Below, piece by piece: positions 43,406 to 54,272 of a DNA stretch of 64,000 bases; the stretch's first letter is position 1, and every line of letters begins with the position of its first letter. The translations under genes and the position numbers were made by a program. Origin of the DNA: Parahoeflea alexandrii (GTDB lineage: Bacteria; Pseudomonadota; Alphaproteobacteria; Rhizobiales; Rhizobiaceae); NCBI RefSeq assembly GCF_024105735.1, contig NZ_JAAAML010000001.1, forward strand, positions 1,001,809 through 1,065,808, in the 5' to 3' direction. The notes under the pieces are model-generated. The model did not search any database, was not told where the DNA came from, and saw nothing but the letters and a program-made list of their open reading frames with translations.

Positions 43406-44785
43406 TTACTCAATGAAACTGACGGTGACGCCGGGTGTGACCATGCCGGCGAGTTCCTCGGCGTCCCAATTGGTCAGCCGGACACATCCATTGCTCTGGG
43501 TCTTGCCGATGGCCGAGGGTTCCGGTGTGCCGTGGATGCCGTAGGTCGGCTTGGAGAGCGCGATCCAGACTGTTCCGACAGGGCCGTTGGGTCCTGGCGG
43601 AACCTGCAGGATCTTGTCGTTGTTGCCCTGCTTGAAATTGATCTTGGGATTGTAGGTGTAGCCGGGATTGTGGGCCACACGTTCGATGGTCACGTCACCC
43701 GATGGCGAAGGCGTGTCGCTGGAACCGATGGTGGCCGGGTAGGCCGCAAGCAGCTTGCCGCCGGCGTCATAGGCGCGAACCTGCTTGCGGGCCTTGTCGG
43801 CAATGATGCGCGTGACCTTTCCGGTCTTCTTCCGACCTGTTGCCACAACCTTTATCCGGACGCCGGGAAGGCTGAAATCGACACCCGGGTTGAGTTCCTT
43901 GAGATAGGCTTCGTCCATGTGGAACCGTTCGGCAAGCATCTCCGATGTGGAGGTGAAAGCGAGACGTTCCAGCCGCGCCTTCTCGGCGTAGTCGGTGGGG
44001 ACCGAGGCGATGAACGGACCGGCGGCGTCCTCGGCGGTGATTTCATAGGTGGTGAAAGCCAGTCCGCCTTCAGCGGCCAGGCGGCTGACGATCAGGTCGG
44101 TGTCGGCGGGGTCGAGCCGTTCGCCGGTGGCCTCGAACCAGGCGTCGAGCGCCTTTGCCACATTGGAGCCCATGCGGCCGTCGATGACGCCGGGCGAAAT
44201 GCCGTTGCGGTCAAGATAGACCTGGAGTGCGGAGACCTGCGCCTTGGACAGGGCGGGAGCCTTCTTTTCAGGCTTGGCCGGTTTTTCGGCACGCGGTTGC
44301 GCGGGTTCCTCGACTGCCGGGACTTCGATGATTTTCGGCCGCGTCGGCACGGTTCCGGTCATCGGGTTGAGGTCGCGGCGCTCTATGCGGGCGCGCGGTG
44401 CATCGGGAAAGATGTCCTGCGAGGCCTGCTCGCGAGCCGATGGCGGTTCCGGAAAACCGGACTGATCGATGAGGTTGTCCATGCCACGTCGCGTGTCACG
44501 CTGGCTGCCGCCGTTCTGCTCCTGATACTGCCAGGCCGGGATCTCGAAGCCGATCACCTGGTTCCAGTTGTCGACGAGCAGCCTGCGGCCCTGGTTGTCA
44601 ATGATGATCCGCACGGAGCCGGCTTCGGGGATGTTGCGCATCAACTCGCCGTCGACCGTTACAAGGACCATGCGTTGACCGCCGTACCGATCGGCAAAGG
44701 CCGGGGCAGCAAATATCGGCGCGGCACTCATCAGTGCCACGGCGAGGAAGGTTGCAGCGGGGCGGATGCGGATCTTGGTCGTCAT
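43406..44785 (-). CDS. L,D-transpeptidase with peptidoglycan-binding domain, SNGC-type active site
   Basis: The 459-residue exported protein has a signal peptide (residues 1-30, PAATFLAVALMSAAPIFA), a linker rich in Pro, Glu and Lys (about 95-165), a peptidoglycan-binding-like module around residues 165-230, a second LysM-like stretch (FHMDEAYLKELNPGVDFSLP) and a YkuD catalytic domain from about 335. The YkuD motif is IHGTPEPSAIGKTQSNGCVRL: the usual SHGC is SNGC, with Asn replacing the His before the catalytic Cys434. That variant occurs in a subset of this family. It presumably cross-links or anchors to peptidoglycan. ATG 44785 gives the signal peptide. Confidence 0.9.
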   Translation of the reverse strand: MTTKIRIRPAATFLAVALMSAAPIFAAPAFADRYGGQRMVLVTVDGELMRNIPEAGSVRIIIDNQGRRLLVDNWNQVIGFEIPAWQYQEQNGGSQRDTRRGMDNLIDQSGFPEPPSAREQASQDIFPDAPRARIERRDLNPMTGTVPTRPKIIEVPAVEEPAQPRAEKPAKPEKKAPALSKAQVSALQVYLDRNGISPGVIDGRMGSNVAKALDAWFEATGERLDPADTDLIVSRLAAEGGLAFTTYEITAEDAAGPFIASVPTDYAEKARLERLAFTSTSEMLAERFHMDEAYLKELNPGVDFSLPGVRIKVVATGRKKTGKVTRIIADKARKQVRAYDAGGKLLAAYPATIGSSDTPSPSGDVTIERVAHNPGYTYNPKINFKQGNNDKILQVPPGPNGPVGTVWIALSKPTYGIHGTPEPSAIGKTQSNGCVRLTNWDAEELAGMVTPGVTVSFIE

Positions 44786-44875
44786 GTGGTCAACCTGCGG
44801 CTTGAGCGACAATAATGTGTCCATCATTGCCATGGTCTGCTGAATGCAAGCTGAACAAACGTTGGAAAACCGGCT

Positions 44876-47112
<2,237 letters not shown>

Positions 47113-47113
47113 A

Positions 47114-48319
47114 TCAGACCCGCTCGAGGGCGATGGCGATGCCCTGACCGACGCCGATGCACATGGTGGCAAGCGCCAGCTTTTCGTTGCGGACCGCAAG
47201 TTCGAGTGCGGCGGTGCCGGTGATGCGGGCGCCGGACATGCCGAGCGGGTGGCCGAGCGCGATGGCACCGCCATTGGGGTTGATGTGCTCGGCGTCTTCC
47301 TGAAGCCCGAGCTGGCGCAGGACGGCGATGCCCTGGCTGGCGAAGGCTTCGTTGAGTTCGATCACGCCGAAGTCGGATGGTTTCAGGCCAAGCCGGGTGC
47401 AAAGTTTCTGGGTTGCCGGGGCCGGGCCGATGCCCATGATCCGCGGTTCGACACCGGCGGTGGCGCCGCCGAGAATGCGGGCGATCGGGGTCAGCCCGTG
47501 CTTCTTCGCAGCCGCTTCGCTGGCGATTATCAGCGCTGCCGCGCCGTCATTGACGCCGGAAGCGTTGCCTGCGGTGACCGAGCCGCCGGCGCGGAACGGG
47601 GCCTTGAGCTTTGCCAGCTGTTCGAGCGTGGTATCCGGGCGTGGATGCTCGTCGGTGTCGACAACGATCGGATCTCCCTTGCGGCGCGGAATTTCCACCG
47701 CGACGATTTCCTTGTCGAAGCGGCCGGATGCCTGGGCCTTGCCGGCGCGGGTCTGGCTGCGCAGCGCAAAGCTATCCTGGTCCTCGCGGCTGATGCCGAA
47801 ATCCTCGGCGACATTTTCGCCGGTCTCGGGCATCGAATCGACGCCGTACTGGGACTTGAGCAGCGGATTGACAAAGCGCCAGCCGATGGTGGTGTCATAG
47901 ATTTCGGCATTGCGCGAAAAGGCCGTGTCGGCCTTGGGCATGACGAAAGGCGCGCGCGACATGCTTTCGACGCCGCCGGCGAGCACCAGCTCTGCCTCGC
48001 CGGAGCGGATGATGCGGCTGGCTGCCAGCACCGCATCCATGCCCGAGCCGCAGAGCCGGTTGAGCGTGGTGCCGGGAACCGAGACCGGCAGTCCTGCCAG
48101 CAGCGTTGCCATGCGGGCGACGTTGCGGTTGTCTTCGCCTGCCTGGTTGGCGCAGCCGTAGTAGACCTCCTCGATGACTTCCCAGTCGACACCGGCGTTG
48201 CGCTCCTTCAGGGCGCGCAGCGGGATCGCGCCCAGATCATCGGCGCGAACGCTGGACAGGGCGCCGCCGAAACGGCCAATCGGGGTGCGGACATAATCAC
48301 AGATGAATGCTTCGGCCAT
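47114..48319 (-). CDS. pcaF: Beta-ketoadipyl-CoA thiolase
   Basis: PcaF splits beta-ketoadipyl-CoA into succinyl-CoA and acetyl-CoA. The 401-residue thiolase has the N-terminal active cysteine in TTLNRLCGSGMDAVLAA near residue 91, the histidine block GGAIALGHPLGMSGAR near residue 354 and the second cysteine in ATMCIGVGQGIA near residue 390. It starts with RTPIGRFGGALSSVRADDL, the PcaF type. ATG 48319 overlaps the pcaJ stop by one base. Confidence 0.96.
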   Translation of the reverse strand: MAEAFICDYVRTPIGRFGGALSSVRADDLGAIPLRALKERNAGVDWEVIEEVYYGCANQAGEDNRNVARMATLLAGLPVSVPGTTLNRLCGSGMDAVLAASRIIRSGEAELVLAGGVESMSRAPFVMPKADTAFSRNAEIYDTTIGWRFVNPLLKSQYGVDSMPETGENVAEDFGISREDQDSFALRSQTRAGKAQASGRFDKEIVAVEIPRRKGDPIVVDTDEHPRPDTTLEQLAKLKAPFRAGGSVTAGNASGVNDGAAALIIASEAAAKKHGLTPIARILGGATAGVEPRIMGIGPAPATQKLCTRLGLKPSDFGVIELNEAFASQGIAVLRQLGLQEDAEHINPNGGAIALGHPLGMSGARITGTAALELAVRNEKLALATMCIGVGQGIAIALERV

Positions 48320-49113
48320 CAGGCGGCTTCTCCGGTTTTGCCGCCGGAATGGGCGGCTTTGGTGCGTGCATTGAGATCGCGCAGCGTCGACAGCTCGATC
48401 CCGGTTGGCGCCGGGGTCTCCTCGAGCTTGTCGGCGAACCGCACGGTCCAGCCGCATTCCGCCTGAACCATTTCGCGCGTCACGCCGGGGTGCATCGAGA
48501 CCACGGTGAACTCACGTGTTACAGGATCAGGCTTCCAGACCGCAAGGTCTGTAACCATTAGGGTTGGCCCCTTGGTGGCAATTCCCAGCCGCTGGCGATG
48601 GTCGCCGCCTTCGCCGTGGCCGAAGCTGGTATAAAAGTCGATCTTGTCGACCATGGCGCGCTTGGACTGCTTGAGCGTGATGAAGATCTCGCCGCAGGAG
48701 GAGGCGATCTCCGGTGCGCCGCCGCCACCGGGGAGGCGGGTCTTGGGTTGGTCGTAGTCGCCGATGACGGTGGTGTTGATGTTACCGAAACGGTCGATCT
48801 GGGCGGCACCGAGAAAGCCGACGGTGACGCGTCCGCCCTGAAGCCAGTAGCGGAACATTTCCGGCACCGAGACGGTGGTGACCGCCGTGTCGCAAAGTTC
48901 GCCGTCGCCGATCGACAGCGGCAGCACCTGCGGCGCGGTCCCGATGGTGCCGCTCTCGTAGATAAGCGTCACGTCCGGCGCATGGGTGAGGCGGGCGATG
49001 TTGCAGGCCGCCGACGGTGCGCCGATGCCGACGAAGCAGACATCGGTGTTCTTGAGCGCGCGGGACGCCGCAATCGTCATCATTTCATTGGAGGTGAAGT
49101 CGGTGTCGCTCAT
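48319..49113 (-). CDS. pcaJ: 3-oxoadipate CoA-transferase subunit B
   Basis: This subunit of the 3-oxoadipate:succinyl-CoA transferase carries the catalytic glutamate in IYESGTIGT near residue 54. The 264-residue protein is longer than PcaJ of Pseudomonas (about 215) and resembles the CatJ/GctB class of larger subunits. Blocks GFLGAAQIDRFGNINTTVIG and LPGGGGAPEIAS are typical of this class. It overlaps pcaI by ATGA and pcaF by one base. Confidence 0.92.
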   Translation of the reverse strand: MSDTDFTSNEMMTIAASRALKNTDVCFVGIGAPSAACNIARLTHAPDVTLIYESGTIGTAPQVLPLSIGDGELCDTAVTTVSVPEMFRYWLQGGRVTVGFLGAAQIDRFGNINTTVIGDYDQPKTRLPGGGGAPEIASSCGEIFITLKQSKRAMVDKIDFYTSFGHGEGGDHRQRLGIATKGPTLMVTDLAVWKPDPVTREFTVVSMHPGVTREMVQAECGWTVRFADKLEETPAPTGIELSTLRDLNARTKAAHSGGKTGEAA

Positions 49114-49964
49114 GCCGCGCTCCTGAGATGTTTGATCCGGTCGGCGAAATCCTCGGGCCTTGCGTCGAGAACATTGTCTTTCATCCAGGCGAGGAACGTA
49201 TCGCGGTCCGCGGCAATCTTGTCCCAGGCGATGTAGCTTGCATTGTCGCGCGAATAGTAGCCGTGGGCGTAGGACGGATGGGCGCCGCCGGGGACGAGGC
49301 AGATGGCGGTGACGGCCCAGCCGGGCAGCACGCAGGCATTGGGGTGGGCGTGGAGATCGTCGACGATCTCCTCGACAGTGACGACCGAGCGCTTGGCCGC
49401 GAGCACGGCTTCCTTCTGCACGCCGACAATGCCTTCGATTAGCACATTGCCCTTGCGGTCTGCTTTCTGGGCGTGGATGAAAGTCACGTCCGGCCGGATC
49501 GCCGGCGCGGCTGCCAGTTCCTCACCGGTAAACGGGCAGGTTACCGAGCGGATGTTCGGGTTGACCTTGGCCAGTTCCGCGCCCTTGTAACCGCGGAAGG
49601 CGGCAAAGGGCAGACCTGCGGCACCGGCCTCATAGGCATTGGCCATGGCAGCGTGGGAATGTTCCTCGATCTCGATTGCGTGCGGCCAGCCGTTTTCGAC
49701 CGAATCGCGCAAGCGCCTGAGCAGACCGACGCCGGGATTGCCGGCATAGGAGAAGATCAGCTTCTTGACCGCGCCCATGCCGATCAGCTGGTCGTAGACC
49801 ACATCGGGGGTCATCCGGACCAGGGTGAGGTCCTTGATCCCCTGGCGCAGCGCTTCATGGGCGCTGGCATGGGGAATAAGATGGGTGAACCCCTCGAACG
49901 CGGCGGTGTCGCCGGAGTTGAGGTTTTGCGCTACCGCCTCGGACAGCGTCATGAATTGTGCCAT
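49110..49964 (-). CDS. pcaI: 3-oxoadipate CoA-transferase subunit A
   Basis: The 284-residue subunit has GDTAAFEGFTHLIPHAS near residue 18, the coenzyme-binding LVRMTPDVVYDQLIG and GYKGAELAKVNPNIRS near residue 125. It is CatI/GctA-like by size. Together with the downstream subunit B it transfers CoA from succinyl-CoA to 3-oxoadipate. It follows pcaG by 14 bases and overlaps pcaJ by ATGA. Confidence 0.92.
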   Translation of the reverse strand: MAQFMTLSEAVAQNLNSGDTAAFEGFTHLIPHASAHEALRQGIKDLTLVRMTPDVVYDQLIGMGAVKKLIFSYAGNPGVGLLRRLRDSVENGWPHAIEIEEHSHAAMANAYEAGAAGLPFAAFRGYKGAELAKVNPNIRSVTCPFTGEELAAAPAIRPDVTFIHAQKADRKGNVLIEGIVGVQKEAVLAAKRSVVTVEEIVDDLHAHPNACVLPGWAVTAICLVPGGAHPSYAHGYYSRDNASYIAWDKIAADRDTFLAWMKDNVLDARPEDFADRIKHLRSAA

Positions 49965-49978
49965 GGCCTGCTTCTCTT

Positions 49979-50605
49979 TCAGATATCGAAGAACACGGTT
50001 TCCTGCGGACCCTGCAGGTGGATGTCGTGGCTGTATTTGCCATTGCCGCCCCTGGCGATCAGCGTTGCCACCCGGTCCTTGTGCTCGAAACGCTCGAACA
50101 CCGGGTCGGCGGCGTTTGCATCGGCCTCGTCCTCGAAATAGATCCGGGTGTTGAGGCCAAGATTGATGCCGCGTGCGACAATCCAGATGTTGATGTGCGG
50201 CGCCTGCAGACGTCCATCGGTAAACGGAACGCGGCCGGGCTTGATTGTCTCGAAACGGAAATGCCCGGTGGTCTGGTCCGCCGCACAGCGTCCCCAGCCT
50301 GTGAAGGCGGGGTCGGCGGTGCCGCGTTGCTCGGCTGGCGAATTGTAGAGGCCGTCGGTATCCGCCTGCCAGATCTCGACCAGAACGTCCTTGAGCGGTG
50401 TGCCGGCACCGTCGAAGACGCGGCCTTCAACGGTGATGCGCTCACCCCTTGTCTTGTCGGAGACCATGGCGATGCCGAGATCCTGGTCGTAGACGCCCTC
50501 AATGCCACAGAAGTTCGGCGTAAGGCCGATATGCACGTACGGACCAGCAGTCTGCGACGGCGATTCCTTGAAGGGGTAGAGCGGTCCCGGTGTCACATTG
50601 GTCAT
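49979..50605 (-). CDS. pcaG: Protocatechuate 3,4-dioxygenase alpha subunit
   Basis: The 208-residue alpha subunit has the intradiol dioxygenase core (ITVEGRVFDGAGTPLKDVLVEIWQADTDG near residues 50-80) and RLQAPHINIWIVARGIN near residue 134 but, as in other PcaG, not the iron ligands of the beta subunit. It pairs with PcaH to cleave protocatechuate between its hydroxyl groups to 3-carboxy-cis,cis-muconate. It begins one base after the pcaH stop. Note the non-heme iron is held by PcaH. Confidence 0.96.
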   Translation of the reverse strand: MTNVTPGPLYPFKESPSQTAGPYVHIGLTPNFCGIEGVYDQDLGIAMVSDKTRGERITVEGRVFDGAGTPLKDVLVEIWQADTDGLYNSPAEQRGTADPAFTGWGRCAADQTTGHFRFETIKPGRVPFTDGRLQAPHINIWIVARGINLGLNTRIYFEDEADANAADPVFERFEHKDRVATLIARGGNGKYSHDIHLQGPQETVFFDI

Positions 50606-50606
50606 G

Positions 50607-51347
50607 TCAGTTGCCCTCCAAGCGGTTTTCGAACAGGGTCGAGCGGCTGCCGCGCAGAATGATGTCGAAGCGATAGGTCAGCGAGTCCATCGGCGCGGAT
50701 GCATCCATGTCGAGCCGGGCGACCAGCATGTCGATGGCCGCGGGATCATTGATGGTGCGAACGATCGGGCAGCGCGGGATCAGCGGATCGCCCTCGAAAT
50801 ACATCTGCGTGATCAGTCTCTGGGCAAAGGCGTGGCCGAAGACCGAAATGTGGATGTGCGCCGGACGCCAGTCGTTCGGACCGTTCGGCCACGGGTAGGG
50901 GCCGGGCCGCACGGTGCGGAAGGCATAGGTGCCGTCATCGCCGGTCACGGTCCGTCCGCAACCGCCGAAATTGGGGTCGAGCGGTGCCAGATAATTGTCC
51001 TTCTTGTGCCGGTAGCGGCCGCCGGCATTGGCCTGCCAGAATTCGAGCAGGACATTGGGGACAGGCTGCCCCCGTTCATCCATCACCCGTCCCTGGACGA
51101 CCACGCGTTCGCCGATGGCGCTCATGCCGGGCTGGGCGAAATTGAGCGTCAGGTCGTTGTCGAGCGGCCCGATCAGGTCGTGGCCGAAGGCAGGGCCGGT
51201 GGTTTCCGACAGCGTGTTGGCGAAAGCGATCAGCGGCCGTTGGGGTGCGCGAAGCACTGACGATTTGTAGCCCGGTGCGTAGGCTTGCGGATGCCATGCC
51301 CGGTCCCTGGGGAAGTAATTGGCTGCTTGTGGCCTGCTGTTTTTCAT
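50607..51347 (-). CDS. pcaH: Protocatechuate 3,4-dioxygenase beta subunit
   Basis: The 246-residue subunit carries the ferric site: Tyr in [16 protein letters not shown], Tyr in [17 protein letters not shown], and the two histidines in [16 protein letters not shown]-terminal [20 protein letters not shown] and the [10 protein letters not shown] block are typical of PcaH. ATG 51347 overlaps the pcaC stop by ATGA, so the pcaC, H, G genes are translated together. Confidence 0.97.
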   Translation of the reverse strand: MKNSRPQAANYFPRDRAWHPQAYAPGYKSSVLRAPQRPLIAFANTLSETTGPAFGHDLIGPLDNDLTLNFAQPGMSAIGERVVVQGRVMDERGQPVPNVLLEFWQANAGGRYRHKKDNYLAPLDPNFGGCGRTVTGDDGTYAFRTVRPGPYPWPNGPNDWRPAHIHISVFGHAFAQRLITQMYFEGDPLIPRCPIVRTINDPAAIDMLVARLDMDASAPMDSLTYRFDIILRGSRSTLFENRLEGN

Positions 51348-51739
51348 GCCCCGGATCCTCCCGATGTCGATTTCATCTCCGCCAGTGTTCGCTTTGCAAT
51401 GCGAAAAGCGGTGTTTGCCGCAGGCACGCCGGCGTAGATCGCCACGTGCATCAGCGCCTCGCAAATGTCTTCTTCCGTCGCGCCGGTGTTTGCCGTGGCG
51501 CGGACATGCATGGCGACCTCTTCCTCATGGCCGAGGGCAGCCAGCAGCGCAATGGTGACAATCGAGCGGTCGCGCTTGCTCCAATTGGGGCGCGACCACA
51601 GGCCTTCCCATGCGCTTGCGGTGATCAGGTCCTGAAAGGGAGCATCAAAGGTGGTCTTCGCCGCTATTGCACGGTCGACATGGGCGTCACCCAGCACCGC
51701 ACGGCGTGTGCGTTCACCACTGGACTTGGTTTCCGTCAT
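51344..51739 (-). CDS. pcaC: 4-carboxymuconolactone decarboxylase
   Basis: PcaC decarboxylates 4-carboxymuconolactone to the enol-lactone of beta-ketoadipate. The 131-residue AhpD-like protein has [31 protein letters not shown] and [17 protein letters not shown], both typical. It is the first gene of the minus-strand operon behind GGGGAGGAAC, and faces the LysR gene across 91 bases. The next enzyme, PcaD, is not encoded beside it. Confidence 0.95.
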   Translation of the reverse strand: MTETKSSGERTRRAVLGDAHVDRAIAAKTTFDAPFQDLITASAWEGLWSRPNWSKRDRSIVTIALLAALGHEEEVAMHVRATANTGATEEDICEALMHVAIYAGVPAANTAFRIAKRTLAEMKSTSGGSGA

Positions 51740-51830
51740 GAGTTCCTCCCCGCCAATCCATGAACAGGTTTACATATTGGAATGGAAATGAATAATGATT
51801 TTTCATCGCAATAATTATAGCGACATCGAT
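51740..51830. promoter_or_regulatory. Divergent promoter region of the pca operon and its LysR regulator
   Basis: This 91-base AT-rich gap must contain the operator for the LysR protein. A short dyad ATGATTTTTCAT (51795-51806) and TAATTAT nearby are candidates. The ATAACC-N4-GGTTAA site published for PcaQ in Sinorhizobium meliloti was not found here. Confidence 0.45.
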
Positions 51831-52748
51831 ATGGATATTTCGCGACGCATCAAGATCCGCCATCTGGAGGCTTTCGTCGAAGTGGCCCGGCAGAAGAGCG
51901 TCGGCCGGGCGGCGATCACCCTGTCGCTGACGCAGCCGGCGGTAACGCGCACCATTCGCGAACTGGAGCAGATTGTCGGCACGCCGCTGATCGAGCGGGA
52001 TGGCCGCGGCATCCGCCTGTCGCATCAGGGGGAAGTTTTCCTGTCCCATGCCGGTTCCGGGCTTGCGGCGGTGCGCGGCGGCATCGCGGCGCTTGCCAAT
52101 GTGGCCACGGTGGCCGGGCCGCCGGTGCGCATCGGTGCGTTGCCGACCGTGTCCGCCACCATCATGCCCGGGGCCGTGGCTGATTTCCTGGCATCCGGCC
52201 TGAAAAGTCCGCTGATGGTGACAACCGGGGAAAACCGGGTTCTGCTTGACCAGTTGCGCAAGGGCGATCTCGACTTGGTGATGGGCCGGATGCCGGCGCC
52301 CGAAAACATGGCAAGTCTGCGCTTCGAGCAGCTTTACCGCGACCGGGTGGTGTTCATTGTTTCCAGCAGGCATCCGCTGGCGGGACAGCGGCAGGTGGCG
52401 GCGGATATTCTCTCCCGTCATCCCGTGCTGGTTCCTCCGGCGGGTTCGATCATTCATCCCTTCGTCGAGCGGGTGATGCTGGAGCAGGGCATGGCGCCGC
52501 CGGTCCAGGCGGTGGAAACCGTTTCGGACAGTTTCGGACGCGCCTTTCTGCGATCCACGAACGCCATCTGGATCATCTCGCGCGGCGTGGTCGCGGCGGA
52601 ACTCGGCTCCGGCGAATTCGTCGAATTGCCGATCGACACGGGCACCACCATGGGGGCGGTGGGGCTGATCACCCGCGAGACGGATCGGCCACATGACGCC
52701 GCCTTGTTCTTTGCGGATATCCTCCGGCGGCGCACCGCGCTGGGCTGA
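51831..52748 (+). CDS. pcaQ: LysR-type regulator of the pca operon (PcaQ-like)
   Basis: The 305-residue protein has an N-terminal LysR helix-turn-helix with RIKIRHLEAFVEVARQKSVG and LSLTQPAVTRTIRELEQIVG near residues 6-49, then a substrate-binding domain. The sequence IKIRHLEAFVEVARQKSV is very close to PcaQ proteins, and the gene is divergent from pcaC as in rhizobia. ATG 51831 gives a usual PcaQ N-terminus; an ATG at 51795 is preceded by weaker sites. It should activate the pca genes in response to a pathway intermediate (carboxymuconolactone or lactone). Confidence 0.92.
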   Translation: MDISRRIKIRHLEAFVEVARQKSVGRAAITLSLTQPAVTRTIRELEQIVGTPLIERDGRGIRLSHQGEVFLSHAGSGLAAVRGGIAALANVATVAGPPVRIGALPTVSATIMPGAVADFLASGLKSPLMVTTGENRVLLDQLRKGDLDLVMGRMPAPENMASLRFEQLYRDRVVFIVSSRHPLAGQRQVAADILSRHPVLVPPAGSIIHPFVERVMLEQGMAPPVQAVETVSDSFGRAFLRSTNAIWIISRGVVAAELGSGEFVELPIDTGTTMGAVGLITRETDRPHDAALFFADILRRRTALG

Positions 52749-52852
52749 AATGCACCCGACACGAGGTTTGAGTTGCAACAGGCTGGAACTTCCGGCCCAT
52801 TGTCGCTAAACGCGGTGCCAGAAGGGGCAGTCAAGAGGGGCTTTGACGTTCA

Positions 52853-53848
52853 ATGCAAGATGTTCTGGCGCTGGCGAGCGCAAACCTGCTGTCACCGGCG
52901 GTGCTGTTTTTCGCGCTCGGTTTCCTGGGCACGATAGCCGGTTCGCATCTGACATTGCCCGAGGCCGTGGCCAAAACATTGTCGATCTACCTGATGCTCG
53001 CCATCGGCTTCAAGGGCGGCGTGGCGGTCAACGAACACGGTCTCGGTGTCGACATCGTGCTGGCGCTGGTTGCGGGCATCGTGCTTTCTGCGCTCATTCC
53101 ACTGGTGGCTTTCGGGCTGCTGACGGTGATGGCCCGGCTCGACCGGGTCGACCGCGCGGCGGTGGCCGCCCATTACGGCTCGATCTCGATCGTCACTTTC
53201 GTGGCGGCAAGCGAGGCGTTGCGGCTGGCAGGCCTGAGTTTCGAAGGCTACCTGGTCGCCGTCGCCGCTGTCATGGAAACACCGGCGATCCTTGTCGCGC
53301 TCTATCTCGCCCATGCGGGCCGGTCGGGAAGCGGTTCCGCGAGCAAGGCTGGCGGGCGGCAGGAGGGGCTGATGACCGAGGTGATGCTCAATTCATCGGT
53401 TGTCGTGCTTGTGGGCTCATTCGTCATCGGCTTTCTGGCGGGACCCAAGGGGCTCGCCGATATCGGTCCGTTCATCGTCGATCCCTTCAAGGGCGTTTTG
53501 TGCCTGTTCCTTCTCGACATGGGCGCGGTCGCCGGACGCGGAATCCGCTCGGGATGGAAGCACATGAGCCCGGGCCTTGTGCTGTTCGGCCTGCTGATGC
53601 CCTATGTCGGCGCGGTGTTCGCGATGGCCGCCGGGCTTGCAATCGGCCTGTCGACCGGCGGTGTGGCGCTGTTGATGGTGCTGGGGGCTTCAGCCTCCTA
53701 CATTGCCGTGCCGGCGGCGCTGCGCCTGGCTCTTCCGGAGGCGCGGCCTTCGATCTATCTTACCCTGTCGCTGGGTATAACCTTCCCGATGAACCTGACC
53801 ATCGGCATACCTGCCTATATCGCCCTGGCTCAGATGGCGGCCGGCTAA
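52853..53848 (+). CDS. sbtA: Sodium-dependent bicarbonate transporter SbtA
   Basis: The 331-residue membrane protein has about ten helices in two repeats, with AIGFKGGVAVNEHG near residue 50, AHYGSISIVTFVAASEAL near residue 101 and FKGVLCLFLLDMGAVAGRG near residue 212, matching SbtA (DUF897). In cyanobacteria SbtA is a high-affinity sodium-coupled bicarbonate importer. The gene is followed seven bases later by an SbtB-like PII protein, as in cyanobacteria. It is unusual next to an aromatic catabolism cluster; a role in anaplerotic carboxylation is possible but is inference. Confidence 0.93.
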   Translation: MQDVLALASANLLSPAVLFFALGFLGTIAGSHLTLPEAVAKTLSIYLMLAIGFKGGVAVNEHGLGVDIVLALVAGIVLSALIPLVAFGLLTVMARLDRVDRAAVAAHYGSISIVTFVAASEALRLAGLSFEGYLVAVAAVMETPAILVALYLAHAGRSGSGSASKAGGRQEGLMTEVMLNSSVVVLVGSFVIGFLAGPKGLADIGPFIVDPFKGVLCLFLLDMGAVAGRGIRSGWKHMSPGLVLFGLLMPYVGAVFAMAAGLAIGLSTGGVALLMVLGASASYIAVPAALRLALPEARPSIYLTLSLGITFPMNLTIGIPAYIALAQMAAG

Positions 53849-53855
53849 CGCGGAG

Positions 53856-54173
53856 ATGACCATGCAGACTTTTGCGAAGAAACAGATCCGGATCATCTGC
53901 GAACGGCCCATCCTGAAGAGAGTGCAACGTCATCTCGCCAGCGCCGGCGTGAAGGGATACACGGTGTTTCCGGCGCTTTCAGGGTCTGGATCGGAGGGCG
54001 ATTGGGACCGGGAAGGCATGATTGGCGATGCCGGCCAGATGGTGCTGGTTGTCGTGGTGCTCGACGAGGAGGATCTCGATCGTGTGCTCACCGATATCTT
54101 CGACGTGGTCAGTACGCAGATGGGGGTGATCACCATCTCCGACGTCGAGGTGGTGCGGCCCGACCGTTTCTGA
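53856..54173 (+). CDS. sbtB: SbtB-like PII-type signalling protein
   Basis: The 105-residue protein has the ferredoxin-like fold pattern of PII: RIICERPILKRVQRHLASAG near residue 12 and VVVVLDEEDLDRVLTDIFDV near residue 64. It lacks the long uridylylation T-loop with Tyr51 seen in GlnB. SbtB controls SbtA in response to cyclic AMP or adenyl nucleotides in cyanobacteria; the same is likely here. ATG 53856 follows GGAG and is seven bases after sbtA. Confidence 0.88.
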   Translation: MTMQTFAKKQIRIICERPILKRVQRHLASAGVKGYTVFPALSGSGSEGDWDREGMIGDAGQMVLVVVVLDEEDLDRVLTDIFDVVSTQMGVITISDVEVVRPDRF

Positions 54174-54212
54174 CCGGCACTGGACAACTCGACACCGTCG
54201 TCCCCGCCCGCA

Positions 54213-54242
54213 TTGTGGTTTTCGTTTCTTTCGTTTTACACT
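54213..54242 (+). promoter_or_regulatory. glpR: Promoter and putative operator of the glpR gene
   Basis: TTGTGG (54213-54218) and TACACT (54237-54242) spaced by 18 bases form a plausible sigma70 promoter. The spacer is a T-rich repeat TTTCGTTTCTTTCGTTTTAC (54220-54239) almost the same as the one before glpD, fitting autoregulation by the encoded DeoR protein. Confidence 0.6.
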
Positions 54243-54272
54243 GGATGTGAAACAGGTGAGTCCGGAAAAACG

